From CAWUFC02 sp963921335 (GTDB taxonomy: Bacteria > Pseudomonadota > Gammaproteobacteria > Pseudomonadales > Halieaceae): a DNA stretch of 64,000 bases. The position numbers were made by a program, and so were the translations under genes. Positions 1 to 10,147 of the stretch are shown in pieces. The notes beneath the pieces are model-generated. The model had not been told where the DNA came from. It searched no databases and saw nothing but the letters and a program-made list of their open reading frames with translations. Location of the stretch: NCBI GenBank assembly GCA_963921335.3, contig CAWUFC020000002.1, positions 930,001 to 994,000 on the forward strand, given 5' to 3'. Within the stretch, counting starts at the first letter, position 1. Each line of letters starts with the position of its first letter.

Positions 1-1158
1 CTTCCAGTAGAACAGCCCGGCAATAAACTCTACCTTGCCACCCAGATTTGAGATCAGCTGCAGCTCATGCTGATCTGACTGCTCATACTGACCCAGGTAA
101 GTTTCATACTGAATGTCATCGCGGCTGGTTTTATCCAGGTCTTCACCAAAATCAAAGGTGTAGTCGGTATACCCGTAGATGTACCTCAGTGTGGCTTTCT
201 CGAACTCATAGCTGACATGGGCGGTAAAAAGATCAGTCTTCTGCTCGATGTAACCCGCGTTATCCCAGTTCACCTTGTGGATGTCATCGGCGCCCGGGTT
301 GGCTTCTTCATAACCAAACTGGGCATTGGGTACCAACTGCTCAAAATCAGTGAAGAAGTCACCCACCAGAGGGCCGGGTGATTCTGTGTTGTACGGTGAA
401 ATCAGGTAAGCACCAGTGCGGTTCTGGTCCCACTCCTGACGCTCATACTGCATCCACACATTCAGTTTATCGGTGAGATCAAAATCGAAGGCAATAATGC
501 CACGTGCGATATCCCTGTCGTTTACATCATCGCCGGCAATGTTCTCGACCCAGCCGTCGTTCTTGTCCATTTCAGCACCAACCAGATAACGGAAGCGATC
601 ACCTGCAGGCCCGGACAATCGCAGACCCAACTGTTGACCTTTGTTACTGTAAACGCCGGCACGCACCTCACCACCAAACTCATCATCAGGGCGCTTGGAG
701 ATAAAATTGGCAGCACCGCCGACAGCATTTTTGCCATACAGCGTGCCCTGCGGGCCACGCAATACCTCAACACGCTCGGTGAAGAATGATGAATCGGGAA
801 TGCCGCCGATCTCATTGGTGTAGACACCGTCTCGATACACCGCCACACCCGGCTCCGAACCCAGGGAATTTTCTACCCTGCCCACACCGCGTATAAACAC
901 ACGGTTGGGGTTGGTGTTGAAAGTGGTACTGGGCGTGAAGTTGGCAAGCTCAGCGTTGCTGAGAATACCCAGCTCGTCACGCATGTCGCGATCGAATGCA
1001 GTCACCGCCACAGCGACGTCCTGCAAGGATACCGCACGCTTCTCGGCAGTCACGATGACCTCTTCCAGCACCGATGATTGAGCCACGGCTGTCTGGGAAG
1101 CTGCCAGCGCTACAGCGCATGCCATCGGCTTCAGCATGTTGGTTTGAGTGGTTTTCAT
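1..1158 (-). CDS. TonB-dependent receptor, 3' end beyond window
   Basis: Outer-membrane, energy-coupled receptor; only the first 386 codons are in the window and the frame is open at the left edge. A signal peptide ending near AVAQ is followed by a TonB-box-like EEVIVTAEKR stretch and a plug domain with RGVGRVENS and VEVLRGPQGTLYGKNAVGG, the usual signature of catabolic-type receptors. The ATG is preceded by GGGGAAACC. It lies downstream of and on the same strand as the dehydrogenase and flavin monooxygenase genes, 53 bp after the dehydrogenase, so uptake and oxidation are probably co-expressed. The ligand cannot be told from sequence; iron-siderophore receptors share the fold but the catabolic neighbours favour an organic substrate. 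Confidence 0.93.
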   Translation of the reverse strand, partial: MKTTQTNMLKPMACAVALAASQTAVAQSSVLEEVIVTAEKRAVSLQDVAVAVTAFDRDMRDELGILSNAELANFTPSTTFNTNPNRVFIRGVGRVENSLGSEPGVAVYRDGVYTNEIGGIPDSSFFTERVEVLRGPQGTLYGKNAVGGAANFISKRPDDEFGGEVRAGVYSNKGQQLGLRLSGPAGDRFRYLVGAEMDKNDGWVENIAGDDVNDRDIARGIIAFDFDLTDKLNVWMQYERQEWDQNRTGAYLISPYNTESPGPLVGDFFTDFEQLVPNAQFGYEEANPGADDIHKVNWDNAGYIEQKTDLFTAHVSYEFEKATLRYIYGYTDYTFDFGEDLDKTSRDDIQYETYLGQYEQSDQHELQLISNLGGKVEFIAGLFYWK

Positions 1159-1211
1159 TGGTTTCCCCTCTCTAATATTTTATTGGGATAGTGGTACTGC
1201 GGTTTAAAACA

Positions 1212-2048
1212 CTACATTGCCGCCTGGTTGGTCTTATCAGAAAACCAGGCGGGTGCCAGTCGGGTCATGCGCTCGGCGTGCACGGCGTCTTTGCCGACCA
1301 TAATGCGACGCTGCTTCTTACTAATGCCGTCGAGTATGATCACGGCGGCTTTTTCCGGTGCGAGCCCAAAGACCTCAAAGGCCTTGAGAAACTGCTCTTT
1401 TTGTTCCTCAGTCATGTCTGCACCCACGCCACCCACAACATTGCCCTGCTCGTTAGCATTGCGAACAATATTGGTGCCAATGTGACCCGGGTGAATACTG
1501 CAGACAGTAATCTCCGTGGACTTGAGTTCCTGCTCCAGCACTTCTGTAAAACCGCGAATAGTAAATTTGGAGGCACAATAGGCAGACTGGTTCTTCATTG
1601 GGAACAGGCCAAACACGCTGGAGACATTGGCAACGACCGCTTCAGGCCTTTGTTTGAATTCAGTCAAAAATTCCTTGGTGCCATAAACCATGCCCATGAA
1701 GTTCACAGACATTACTGACTCCAAGTGGTCGTAGCCCATGTCTTCGACGCTACCGGAAAAACTGATTCCGGCATTGTTGATAATGCCGTCTACGTGTTCG
1801 TGTTCTGCCAACACCTCATCTCGAAACGATCGCCAGGCCTCCAGATTCGATACATCCAGCTTATGAGCAGTAACCCTCAGGCTGCCATTGGCCAACTCCC
1901 CGGCCAGGCGCAGGGTTTCACTGACGCCCTCTTCATTCATATCTGCCAGCGCCACCGAGGCGCCGCGGCGAAGACATTCCAACCCCAGCGCGCGGCCAAT
2001 ACCGGACGCGGCGCCAGTGACAATGATTGTTTTTCCTGCAACATCCAT
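1212..2048 (-). CDS. SDR family NAD(P)-dependent oxidoreductase
   Basis: Short-chain dehydrogenase of 278 residues. The N terminus MDVAGKTIIVTGAASGIG gives the TGxxxGIG cofactor loop; NNAG, a catalytic Ser in NVSSVFG and the YCASK motif (Tyr-x-x-x-Lys) follow in order. The frame is open further upstream, but that part overlaps the monooxygenase gene and does not look like SDR sequence, so the ATG at 2048 is chosen. It lies 10 bp after the flavin monooxygenase stop, in an obvious operon with it and with the TonB receptor. The likely role is alcohol or ketone interconversion in the same pathway; the substrate is unknown. Confidence 0.92.
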   Translation of the reverse strand: MDVAGKTIIVTGAASGIGRALGLECLRRGASVALADMNEEGVSETLRLAGELANGSLRVTAHKLDVSNLEAWRSFRDEVLAEHEHVDGIINNAGISFSGSVEDMGYDHLESVMSVNFMGMVYGTKEFLTEFKQRPEAVVANVSSVFGLFPMKNQSAYCASKFTIRGFTEVLEQELKSTEITVCSIHPGHIGTNIVRNANEQGNVVGGVGADMTEEQKEQFLKAFEVFGLAPEKAAVIILDGISKKQRRIMVGKDAVHAERMTRLAPAWFSDKTNQAAM

Positions 2049-2058
2049 GGGCAGCAAC

Positions 2059-3537
2059 CTACTCGTAAACCAGGACTTCTTCTTCGAGATCAAACAGCGG
2101 CATCTGCTCTTTCTCTTCGTAGTAGTCAGGGGAAAAGTTCCAGGGTTCACGATCACCACTCTTGGGCATCAGGTGCTCGCGACGCCCCAGGTAACCTGGG
2201 TTAAATTCCTCTGCTGAGATCCATCGATTGCGAGGCATATCCTCGTCTTCGGGCCGCAATGTAGGAGTCACTACCGAAAGGTTTTTGTCGGTCATGGGAT
2301 TCAGCAGGCGACAAATATAGTCACCGACTAGATCGACCCGCATCGTCCAACTGGTGCGCAGGTAGCCAAACATGAGTGCCAGGTTTGGGAAGTCCGACAA
2401 CATCAAACCGCGATAGCTGAATGAGTTCGCCGGGTCCAACGGTTCCCCATCAAAGGTGTAGGGAATACCGCCAATGGCAAGCGTATTGAAGCCAGTCGCA
2501 GTAATGACCACATCAGCTTGCAGTTGTTCGCCAGATTTCAGCAAAATACCGCTTTCGGTAAAACGCTCGATATGGTCGGTGACCACACTGGCCTTACCTT
2601 CATTGACAGCCTTGAACATGTCGCCATCAGGTAAATAGGCCAGGCGTTGCTGCCAGGGTCGGTAGCTGGGGGTGAAGTGTTTCTCAGTGAGCTCATCACC
2701 GATAAAACCACGAACCTCTTTCAACAGTTCTTCTTTGATGTACTCCGGATACTCTGCAGCGGCCAGCTGAATTTCCTTACCGGTTTGCAGCAGGTCACGG
2801 CGCACGATTTCGTGTACCTGATCCTCGGGCACTTCCAGTAGTCGCAGCCGGTCAGCCAGTTCATTCCGATTGGGCGCGGTCCAGAAATACGTGGGCGAGC
2901 GCTGCAGCATGGTGACGTGCTCACAGTCATCAGCGATATTCGGAATCAGGGTGGCCGCTGTGGCACCGGAGCCGATCACCACAACTTTCTTACCCGACAA
3001 GTCTGTATCCTCTGGCCAGGTCTGTGGATGGATCACCTCGCCTTGATAATCCGAAAACCCTTCCCAGTCCGGCGTATAGCCTTTGTCGTGATCGTAGTAG
3101 CCGCCGGTCCAGATAAAGAAGTTGCTGCTGACCTGAATGGTCTCGCCCGTTTCTTTCTGCAGTACATCCAGCGTCCAGCGCTTGCTCTCGCTGGACCAGT
3201 GTGCGGCCTGAATCCGGTGCTGGTAACGAATATTGTCATCCAGATGGTCGTCTTCGATCACCTCAGCCATGTAATCGAGAATTAGCTGGCCTTCAGCAAT
3301 GGGCGCCCCAGACCAGGGCTTGAAGCGGTAGCCAAAGGTGTAGAGATCGCTATCGGAGCGGATGCCGGGGTATGTGTGGGTCAACCAGGTACCGCCGTGG
3401 CTGGCCTTGTCTTCCAGCATGATGAAATTCAGGTGGGGGCACTGCTCTTTCAGGTGGTGGGCAATAACCAAACCGGATATACCGGCACCCACCATAACCA
3501 CATCGAAGTGTTCGACTTCACTCACCCGCGAATCCAA
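2059..3537 (-). CDS. flavin-containing monooxygenase (Baeyer-Villiger type)
   Basis: NAD(P)H- and FAD-dependent monooxygenase of 492 residues. The FAD-binding GAGISG is at residues 17-22, a BVMO/FMO-like fingerprint YQGEVIHPQTWP at 164-175 (Tyr replaces the usual first Phe), and a second dinucleotide loop GSGATA at 189-194. An ATG-type late motif (TATGFNT) is present. Such enzymes insert oxygen next to ketones or oxidise heteroatoms. It is the first gene of the minus-strand operon with a dehydrogenase and a TonB receptor, and is divergent from an AraC regulator, its likely controller. Whether it is a true Baeyer-Villiger enzyme or an N/S-oxidising FMO cannot be decided. Confidence 0.92.
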   Translation of the reverse strand: MDSRVSEVEHFDVVMVGAGISGLVIAHHLKEQCPHLNFIMLEDKASHGGTWLTHTYPGIRSDSDLYTFGYRFKPWSGAPIAEGQLILDYMAEVIEDDHLDDNIRYQHRIQAAHWSSESKRWTLDVLQKETGETIQVSSNFFIWTGGYYDHDKGYTPDWEGFSDYQGEVIHPQTWPEDTDLSGKKVVVIGSGATAATLIPNIADDCEHVTMLQRSPTYFWTAPNRNELADRLRLLEVPEDQVHEIVRRDLLQTGKEIQLAAAEYPEYIKEELLKEVRGFIGDELTEKHFTPSYRPWQQRLAYLPDGDMFKAVNEGKASVVTDHIERFTESGILLKSGEQLQADVVITATGFNTLAIGGIPYTFDGEPLDPANSFSYRGLMLSDFPNLALMFGYLRTSWTMRVDLVGDYICRLLNPMTDKNLSVVTPTLRPEDEDMPRNRWISAEEFNPGYLGRREHLMPKSGDREPWNFSPDYYEEKEQMPLFDLEEEVLVYE

Positions 3538-3635
3538 ATAATATTCTGTATGTTTTATGAGCAGAAAATCTTAGGTGAATCAGACCGGCCCTTTCGATTG
3601 CAGATTGCGCCAGTGTTTTGATAAATTAGGCCAAC

Positions 3636-4727
3636 ATGGCTCTCAACACTAAACCTCAGGCAGCTAAACTGGTTGCCAACAGCGATCATGCCACCGGCAT
3701 CCGAACCATTGGTGGACTGCTGGGACAGCTCAATACGATGGAGCTGGATCGCGAGCAGGGCGTCCGCATTCTAATGGGTTCAGGATTACCCGCGCAGGCG
3801 TACGACGACCCCAGTTTCCCTATCTCACCGAAGCAGGATTTCGAGATTCTCAACGAGATCCGCAAGCATATGTGGACCAACGCCTCAATGGAGGTGGGTA
3901 TGTTCAATATGTATCATTACCTCAAGGTACCTATGTTCGGTCTACTAGGCTTGGCCTGGCAGTGCGCACCCACAATTCGGGATGTGGTTGAAGTGTCGGT
4001 GGCCTACCCGCAAATGAATTGGGGTCGCACGCAGATGTCGCTGACGGCAGATGAAGAAGGTGTCTATGTCGAACACAAGTTAGAGCGTGTGCGCGCTCAT
4101 TTTGACAGCGCCGAAGATGCGGAGGCCACCTACCGTTATGCGCTGCTGCTGGATATTGTGGCCACCGCAGCGATCGTCCGCGACATTACCCGCAATCGCA
4201 GATTGCTGGTTCGTGTTGAACTGCCGTTTCCGCAACCCTTCGACTGGGGTCTGATCGAGAACACACTACCCTACGCAGTGGATTTCGGTGCCGAGCGCGC
4301 GGCACTGGTTTTCCAGCCGGGCCTGCTCAGCCAGGTCCCCCGCCACGCGAATGCCATCAGCTTTAAAATGGCGACCCAGCTGCTGCAAAAAGAAAGTGCG
4401 ATTCTGGGCGAGGACATCACCATCGCCGAACAGGTTAGTCGCTGGCTGTGGGCCTATACCCCGCCCATGAAGAAAGACGAAATTGCAAAACTGCTGGGTG
4501 TATCCGTGCGCAGCCTCACCCGCCAATTGAGCGAAGCCGGTACCAGCTACAACGAGTTATTTGCCCAGGTGCAATCTGAAAGGGCCCGCAACCTACTGGC
4601 GGACTCAAAGCTCACGATCTCCCAGGTCGCGTATCGCATGGGTTATTCAGACCCTGCGGCGTTTACCCGCGCCTTTACTGCCCATCACCAGCAGACTCCA
4701 TCGAAGTGGCGCGCCCATAATATCTGA
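3636..4727 (+). CDS. AraC family transcriptional regulator
   Basis: 363 residues with an N-terminal arabinose-binding-type sensor domain (PF12625-like, roughly residues 30-215) and a C-terminal AraC double helix-turn-helix (about 265-360), including the conserved VSVRSLTRQL and ISQVAYRMGYSDPAAFTRAF segments. The family normally activates a neighbouring catabolic operon on binding a hydrophobic or acidic effector. It is divergent from the flavin monooxygenase operon across a 98 bp gap and upstream of a transporter and esterase, either of which could be targets. Confidence 0.92.
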   Translation: MALNTKPQAAKLVANSDHATGIRTIGGLLGQLNTMELDREQGVRILMGSGLPAQAYDDPSFPISPKQDFEILNEIRKHMWTNASMEVGMFNMYHYLKVPMFGLLGLAWQCAPTIRDVVEVSVAYPQMNWGRTQMSLTADEEGVYVEHKLERVRAHFDSAEDAEATYRYALLLDIVATAAIVRDITRNRRLLVRVELPFPQPFDWGLIENTLPYAVDFGAERAALVFQPGLLSQVPRHANAISFKMATQLLQKESAILGEDITIAEQVSRWLWAYTPPMKKDEIAKLLGVSVRSLTRQLSEAGTSYNELFAQVQSERARNLLADSKLTISQVAYRMGYSDPAAFTRAFTAHHQQTPSKWRAHNI

Positions 4728-4862
4728 CCGCTTGTGCCGACAGGCCTTTACGGCCCAATCTATCAACACAGTGGCGCAATCTGCCATCGACCCTTGTTTC
4801 CGCCCTACTCTAAGCTTGCCCGATCATTTAATTGACAATAAAAAGCATCATCGAGGTCACCC

Positions 4863-6296
4863 ATGACTCCAGATGGACGCATTCCCTTACGCACCAAAAT
4901 ACTCTACGGCAGTGGTTCTCTCGCACAGGGCGTCAAGGACACCTCCTTCAATGTGTTTCTGCTGTTCTTCTACACCCAGGTGGCCGGGCTGTCGGGCTCA
5001 TTGGCAGGCACTGCCATTCTGATTGCGCTGGTGCTGGATGCTGTCAGCGATCCTTTAGTTGGGTACTGGTCGGATCGCCTAAAATCCGGCTGGGGACGAC
5101 GCCACCCCTTTATGTATTTCTCGGCCATTCCAATGGGCGTGTCGTTCTTCTTTCTGTTTAACCCTCCACAGGGTGATCAAACCACCTTGTTCAGCTGGAT
5201 GCTTATGTGGGCTGTGCTGACGCGTTTCGCCATGACGTTCTACATGGTGCCCTCCTCGGCCCTGACCGCGGAGATGACACAGGACTACGATGAGCGCACC
5301 TCCCTGTCGGGCTTCAGGGTACTTCTGGGCTGGTTGGGCGGACTCAGCTTCGCCACCATGGGTTACCTGGTGTTCTTTGCGCCCACCGAGCAGTTTGAAG
5401 ACGGACAACTCAATCCCGCGGCATACCAGGACTTTGGACTGTTGGGTGCCAGCATTATCATCATCGGCATCTTGCTGTGCGCACTGGGTACCCACCATCT
5501 GATTCCGCACCTCAAGAAAGTCTCAGAAGGCTCCGCCGATTCCCTGGGCCTTAAGCAAGACCTGGTCAATATGTTTGCCAATCCACCCTTTCGAATTCTG
5601 GTGGGCTTTATCCTGATCGCCTCTTCCGCTATTGGTTTTGACCAAGCCATCAGCCTCTATATGCTGACTTACTTCTGGGGCCTCAGCACAGACCAGCTTG
5701 CATTGTTGTCACTGGCGTCTTTGGTTGGCACCATCGCCGCGTTTATCAGCGCCCCGATTCTTTCAAAGAAGTACGACAAGCGACCCGTCGCCGTGGTGAC
5801 CGTTGCCATTTTGGCACTGGGATATCCCGGCTGGATTACTTTGAGGCTACTGGGTGTACTGCCAGACAATGACGATCCGGCGATTCTGATCATCATGCTG
5901 ATCAACTCTACCGTTGTTGTATACGCCGCAGTGACGATGACCATAGTGTTTGCTTCGATGGTGGCCGACACCATCGACTACAACGAATTAATGACTGGCC
6001 GCCGCCAGGAAGCCATGTTTACCTCGGCCTACACATTTTCGCTCAAAGCCACCTCCGGCATCGGAGGCTTTGTAGCAGGGATCACCCTGGACCTTGTGAA
6101 ATTCCCAACAGGCGTGGATGCCTCCCAGGTCGGTGCAGAAAACCTCTTCTCTCTTGGGATGACAGTGGCCGGCACCATCGTCACGTTCTGGCTATTGGCG
6201 ATGCTGATCCTGCGCAACTACACACTGTCGCGTGAAGAGCATCATCGTATTTTGGATAGCATCACGGAACGGCGAGCTAACCCGGAGTATACCTGA
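4863..6296 (+). CDS. MFS transporter, GPH cation symporter type
   Basis: 477-residue polytopic inner-membrane protein of the glycoside-pentoside-hexuronide:cation symporter family (MFS_2). Near the N terminus it carries KILYGSGSLAQGVKDT and DAVSDPLVGYWSDR, the loop 2-3 signature of this family, and about 12 hydrophobic segments. A GAGG ribosome site lies nine bases before the ATG. In marine Gammaproteobacteria such transporters often sit in catabolic clusters and need not carry sugars. Its tail overlaps an open frame of the following esterase, but the esterase's true start lies after this stop. Confidence 0.9.
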   Translation: MTPDGRIPLRTKILYGSGSLAQGVKDTSFNVFLLFFYTQVAGLSGSLAGTAILIALVLDAVSDPLVGYWSDRLKSGWGRRHPFMYFSAIPMGVSFFFLFNPPQGDQTTLFSWMLMWAVLTRFAMTFYMVPSSALTAEMTQDYDERTSLSGFRVLLGWLGGLSFATMGYLVFFAPTEQFEDGQLNPAAYQDFGLLGASIIIIGILLCALGTHHLIPHLKKVSEGSADSLGLKQDLVNMFANPPFRILVGFILIASSAIGFDQAISLYMLTYFWGLSTDQLALLSLASLVGTIAAFISAPILSKKYDKRPVAVVTVAILALGYPGWITLRLLGVLPDNDDPAILIIMLINSTVVVYAAVTMTIVFASMVADTIDYNELMTGRRQEAMFTSAYTFSLKATSGIGGFVAGITLDLVKFPTGVDASQVGAENLFSLGMTVAGTIVTFWLLAMLILRNYTLSREEHHRILDSITERRANPEYT

Positions 6297-6417
6297 GCAA
6301 GAATTAGCCTGCGTGTTATTCTCCGTTCCTGTTCGAGAACATCGCTACGCATCGCAGGAGGATTTCCATTTTGGAAATAAAGAGCGGATGGCAATCAGAG
6401 ATGATGAGGTCAGCAAT

Positions 6418-7380
6418 ATGAAAGTGAACAAACAGGATCTTCACCCTGATCTGCAAAGCTTCTATTGGCCCACGCGCATCTTTACCTTTCTACTCGGATT
6501 TTCCCCAATGGTGAAACTCGTCGACAAACTGTCGATGGGCTCAACGCGTGGAAAAGATGTTGAGGGTCTGGATTGTGGGACAGAGGAAGTACCTTCTCCC
6601 GATGGAGAGACACAAATCCGCACCCGCATTTATCGCCCGGAGAATCAGCAGGGCAAGCTACCGCTGTTTCTATATATACACGGCGGCGGTTATATCATGG
6701 GTGCGCCTGAAATGACGGGAGACCTGTATAAGCAATTTATTGCGAAGCGGCCCTGCGTGATCGTTGCTCCCGATTACAGAAAAGCCTGGACCAAACCCTT
6801 CCCCGCAGGCCTTGATGATTGCTATGACTGTTTACTTTGGGCGATCGAGAACGCCGCTGAACTGAATATTGATCCGAGCAAGATCATTGTTGGCGGCCAT
6901 AGCGCAGGCGGCGGATTAACCGCTGCGGTGACATTGCGAGCCCGCAATCAGGGTGACGTGAAGATCTCGTTCCAGATGCCGATCTACCCGATGATTGACG
7001 ACACCCAACCCGACGATGCTGCTCGCGCGATCGAAACGCCCGTGTGGAATACCACGACGAATCGCAAGGGATGGGGTGCCTACCTCTCAGAATTGAACAA
7101 ACAAGGTGCGGAGATACCTGCGGAGGCCGCTCCGGCCCGCAACTCAGATTACAGTGGCTTTCCACCCACGATTACGTTTGTCGGCGACAAGGAACCATTC
7201 TTTTGGGAGACGCGTTCGTATGTGGAGGCGCTTCGGGCAGCCAACGTAGACGTCGCCTACAAAGAATATCCTGGCTGCTTCCACGCCTTCGAGATGTTCG
7301 CTGCAGACAGAGACATTGGTAAGGATGGAATGGGATTTCAGCTCGACAGCTACGCGGCATTTTACGACAAGTACCTGTAG
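6418..7380 (+). CDS. alpha/beta hydrolase, HSL-type esterase
   Basis: Carboxylesterase of the hormone-sensitive-lipase family, 320 residues. The oxyanion motif HGGGY and the nucleophile elbow GHSAGG are clear; late acidic residues (GDKEPF) and FHAFEMF supply the acid and His. The frame is open upstream into the transporter, with an alternative ATG at 6388, but the ATG at 6418 has a GAGG eight bases ahead and gives a normal family length. Likely a cytoplasmic ester hydrolase in the local catabolic set. Confidence 0.9.
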   Translation: MKVNKQDLHPDLQSFYWPTRIFTFLLGFSPMVKLVDKLSMGSTRGKDVEGLDCGTEEVPSPDGETQIRTRIYRPENQQGKLPLFLYIHGGGYIMGAPEMTGDLYKQFIAKRPCVIVAPDYRKAWTKPFPAGLDDCYDCLLWAIENAAELNIDPSKIIVGGHSAGGGLTAAVTLRARNQGDVKISFQMPIYPMIDDTQPDDAARAIETPVWNTTTNRKGWGAYLSELNKQGAEIPAEAAPARNSDYSGFPPTITFVGDKEPFFWETRSYVEALRAANVDVAYKEYPGCFHAFEMFAADRDIGKDGMGFQLDSYAAFYDKYL

Positions 7381-7430
7381 TTGATATTGAGGGCGCCGCC
7401 AGTATAACGGCAACGCCATCAGCTATCAGA

Positions 7431-8660
7431 TCAGACCCTCTCTATGATAATCGCCGGTGCCATACCACCACCGGCACACATCGTCACTAGTCCCCGCTGC
7501 AAGTCCCGACGCTCCAACTCATCAAGCATAGTACCGATAAGAATAGAGCCCGTCGCTCCAATCGGATGACCGAGCGCCATGGCACCGCCATTCACGTTCA
7601 CTGTATCGCGATCCAGCTCCAGATCACGAATGAACTTTTCGGCCACTACCGCAAAAGCCTCGTTGATCTCGAACAGGTCGATATCCTCGAGAGTCAGGCC
7701 TGCCCTGTCCAGCACCTTGCGAGCTGCTGGCACGGGAGCATTTAGCATCAAGGTCGGATCGTCACCCATATTCGTCATGGCCACGATGCGGGCGCGCGGC
7801 TTGAGTCCATGAGCCCTGGCATAATCAGTTGAAGCCAGCAGCACAGCAGCAGCGCCATCCACAACACCCGATGAGTTACCTGCGTGGTGCACATGCTGGA
7901 TATCGACATCAGGGTATTTCTGCAGCATGAGGCTGCGAAAGGTCATGCCATTCTCATCCAGGGGATAATCAGCGAGTGCAGCAAACGAAGGTTTCAGTTC
8001 TGCAAGCCCCTCTGCTGTAGTCTGCGGACGTGGGAATTCCTCGTGATCGAGGGCCAAAGAACCATCTTCATTATGTACCGGCACGAGAGCTTTCTCGAAG
8101 TGGCCATTCTTTATGGCGTAGTCCGCCCGCGCCTGAGAGACCAGCGCCAGTGCATCCAGGTCTTCACGGGGAATACCCTCAAGAGTCGCAATGGTGTCCG
8201 CACACAAACCCTGGTGGGTCTGGGGGTGAAGCTGGCGTAAATGTGTATTGCCCTGATCCATGACCGGGAATCGATCAAACTGGCCACTCAGAGACATCAT
8301 CTCAGTGCCGCCGCCAATGGTCATGTCTTCCATGCCAGACATAATATTGGCTGCGGCAATATTCACTGCCGTGATGCCTGAGCCACAAAACCGGTCCAGC
8401 GTCATGGCGCTGGACTTGATATCGTAGCCTGCATCCAGGGCACACATGCGACCGAGATCACCGGCCTGTGGGCCCATCTGGGCGCTGGTGCCCCAAACGA
8501 TGTCATCTACTGCGGAGGTATCCAGCGAATTGCGCTCGGCAATGGCCTTGAGCACGGTTGAGCCTAATCTTTGCGGGTGGATATGAGCCAACGCACCTTT
8601 ACCGGGCTTTCCAATGCCACGAGGGGTACGGCAGGCGTCGATGATGACGGCTTCAGCCAT
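7431..8660 (-). CDS. acetyl-CoA acetyltransferase (thiolase)
   Basis: Thiolase-fold enzyme of 409 residues. The acyl-accepting Cys92 sits in RFCGSGITAV, the catalytic His365 in GHPIGATG and the second Cys395 in CAGGGMAP, so all catalytic residues are present. It could run the thiolytic step of beta-oxidation or of a ring-cleavage product. It is on the same strand as the sulfotransferase 82 bp upstream. It looks degradative rather than a sterol-carrier-type thiolase because the usual Cys-His-Cys set is intact. Confidence 0.94.
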   Translation of the reverse strand: MAEAVIIDACRTPRGIGKPGKGALAHIHPQRLGSTVLKAIAERNSLDTSAVDDIVWGTSAQMGPQAGDLGRMCALDAGYDIKSSAMTLDRFCGSGITAVNIAAANIMSGMEDMTIGGGTEMMSLSGQFDRFPVMDQGNTHLRQLHPQTHQGLCADTIATLEGIPREDLDALALVSQARADYAIKNGHFEKALVPVHNEDGSLALDHEEFPRPQTTAEGLAELKPSFAALADYPLDENGMTFRSLMLQKYPDVDIQHVHHAGNSSGVVDGAAAVLLASTDYARAHGLKPRARIVAMTNMGDDPTLMLNAPVPAARKVLDRAGLTLEDIDLFEINEAFAVVAEKFIRDLELDRDTVNVNGGAMALGHPIGATGSILIGTMLDELERRDLQRGLVTMCAGGGMAPAIIIERV

Positions 8661-8742
8661 GATAAGTCTCCTGATATCTGTTTGCTCAGCTCACCAGCAT
8701 ACAACGTTGTCCTGCTAAGTCGAATGGCGAACAAGCAGCGGC

Positions 8743-9996
8743 TTACATCTCGTCGACAACGCCATATCGCTCCTGATAACGCTTGAACAGCGGGCGGTCC
8801 TTACTGCGCCGCGCATCCACTGTGTATTTGTGCACGCCAAACTTACCCTTGGGTTTGGATTCAAGGTAGGCCAGCATTCGCGACTTTGCAGTGTCAGTGA
8901 GATCTATTCCAAAGTAGTCGTAAATACCGGAAATACAGCCCATGGGATCATCCATTAAGTCCTGGTAGCGAGAATCAGTAATATTGGCCTCGGGCACCCT
9001 CCCGCTGTCGCGCTGTTGCATCACCTTTTCCAGGCGTTGCGCAGTGGGTTCACCCAGCACAATATTCTCAAACACCTCCGCATTAAATGGCTGGTCGCTG
9101 CGCATGTAATACAGCGCCCCCATCAGGCTGACACTGGATGACATGCATTTAATCGGATCTCGATGGGTTTGCACGATACGGGCGTCCGGGTACACCGCCA
9201 GAAGTGTCTCAAGGTGCTGCTGATGCTCCGGCGCCTTCAGCAGCCAACGCTCTCCGGGCATCTTCCACTGCAAAATCTGCAAGACCTGTTTGTGATATTG
9301 ATAAGCGGGCAGGTAATCCGCCTCGGCACACCAGGCGCTGTAACTCGGTATCTGGTGTAAAGCGGCGATCAGGTCACTGACAAAGCTACCCGCCATGATC
9401 TGGCCACATTCGGCTGGGATCTGTCCGCGCATTTCATGAATCGTTGCGAACTCGGGCACCACCCTGGACCACTGAGTAACCAATAAGTCGGCCTGCTCAA
9501 TGCGCGGGTCAGTGGCGTAGGTCTCAGGCTCGGGCGGCGGGCACGGAAACATGGCCTCCCAGCACTCCGGCACGCGCACCACAGGGTCTTGAGCAAGCAA
9601 TTCGAACAGAATGGATGTGCCCGAGCGAGGTAAGCCCACGATGACCATAGGCGCCTCAACTTCCTGTTCGAGAATCTCAGGATGTCGCTTCAGCTCATCG
9701 ACGACCTGCAGTCGCGTGCTCAACCAGATGATAATGTCACTGCGGGCCATGATCCTACCCATCAGGTTGAGCTGCGCCTCATCCTGCAGCGCCTGCAACA
9801 TAATTTCAAAGGGCTCACGCCAGTCGTCACTGCCAAAATCTGTCAAACCTTTGTTTGCACAGGCGCCATCAATCAGTGAGTTTTCGTCCAGGGGCACCAC
9901 TTCTTCTACATCAAGATAGGAGCCTTCCCGGTTAATCGCCTGCACCCAGTCGGGGCGAGGCGGCTGGGTCCAGTCGGTGAGTCCCTTCTCTTCCAT
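8743..9996 (-). CDS. sulfotransferase family protein (PAPS type)
   Basis: 417-residue protein with the 5'-phosphosulfate loop GLPRSGTS at residues 121-128 and a 3'-phosphate region around TDARIVQTHRDP-like sequence (YPDARIVQTHRDP). This is the Sulfotransfer_3-type fold that moves sulfate from PAPS to hydroxyl groups. It is divergent from the DUF1214/TetR operon. Members in marine genomes are common in catabolic islands, but the substrate is rarely known. A frameshifted sulfatase lies about 6 kb away, so sulfate esters may be both made and cleaved by this organism. Confidence 0.88.
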   Translation of the reverse strand: MEEKGLTDWTQPPRPDWVQAINREGSYLDVEEVVPLDENSLIDGACANKGLTDFGSDDWREPFEIMLQALQDEAQLNLMGRIMARSDIIIWLSTRLQVVDELKRHPEILEQEVEAPMVIVGLPRSGTSILFELLAQDPVVRVPECWEAMFPCPPPEPETYATDPRIEQADLLVTQWSRVVPEFATIHEMRGQIPAECGQIMAGSFVSDLIAALHQIPSYSAWCAEADYLPAYQYHKQVLQILQWKMPGERWLLKAPEHQQHLETLLAVYPDARIVQTHRDPIKCMSSSVSLMGALYYMRSDQPFNAEVFENIVLGEPTAQRLEKVMQQRDSGRVPEANITDSRYQDLMDDPMGCISGIYDYFGIDLTDTAKSRMLAYLESKPKGKFGVHKYTVDARRSKDRPLFKRYQERYGVVDEM

Positions 9997-10147
9997 TCAT
10001 TTACCTCGGTCTTACAGTCTTTATATTTTCTACTGGGAAATAGAACAGCGGCCCGGCAGACGCAGTCATCATAGTCTACGCGAGGCTGAGCTCACTCAAC
10101 GCCGAGCAACGCAGACTGCAATACACCGACTATTTAAACCACTCCAA

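Noticed and set aside
5079..5510. Long antisense frames over the transporter and other GC-rich genes
   Set aside because: They mirror codon structure of the real genes and have no start signals or family sequence.
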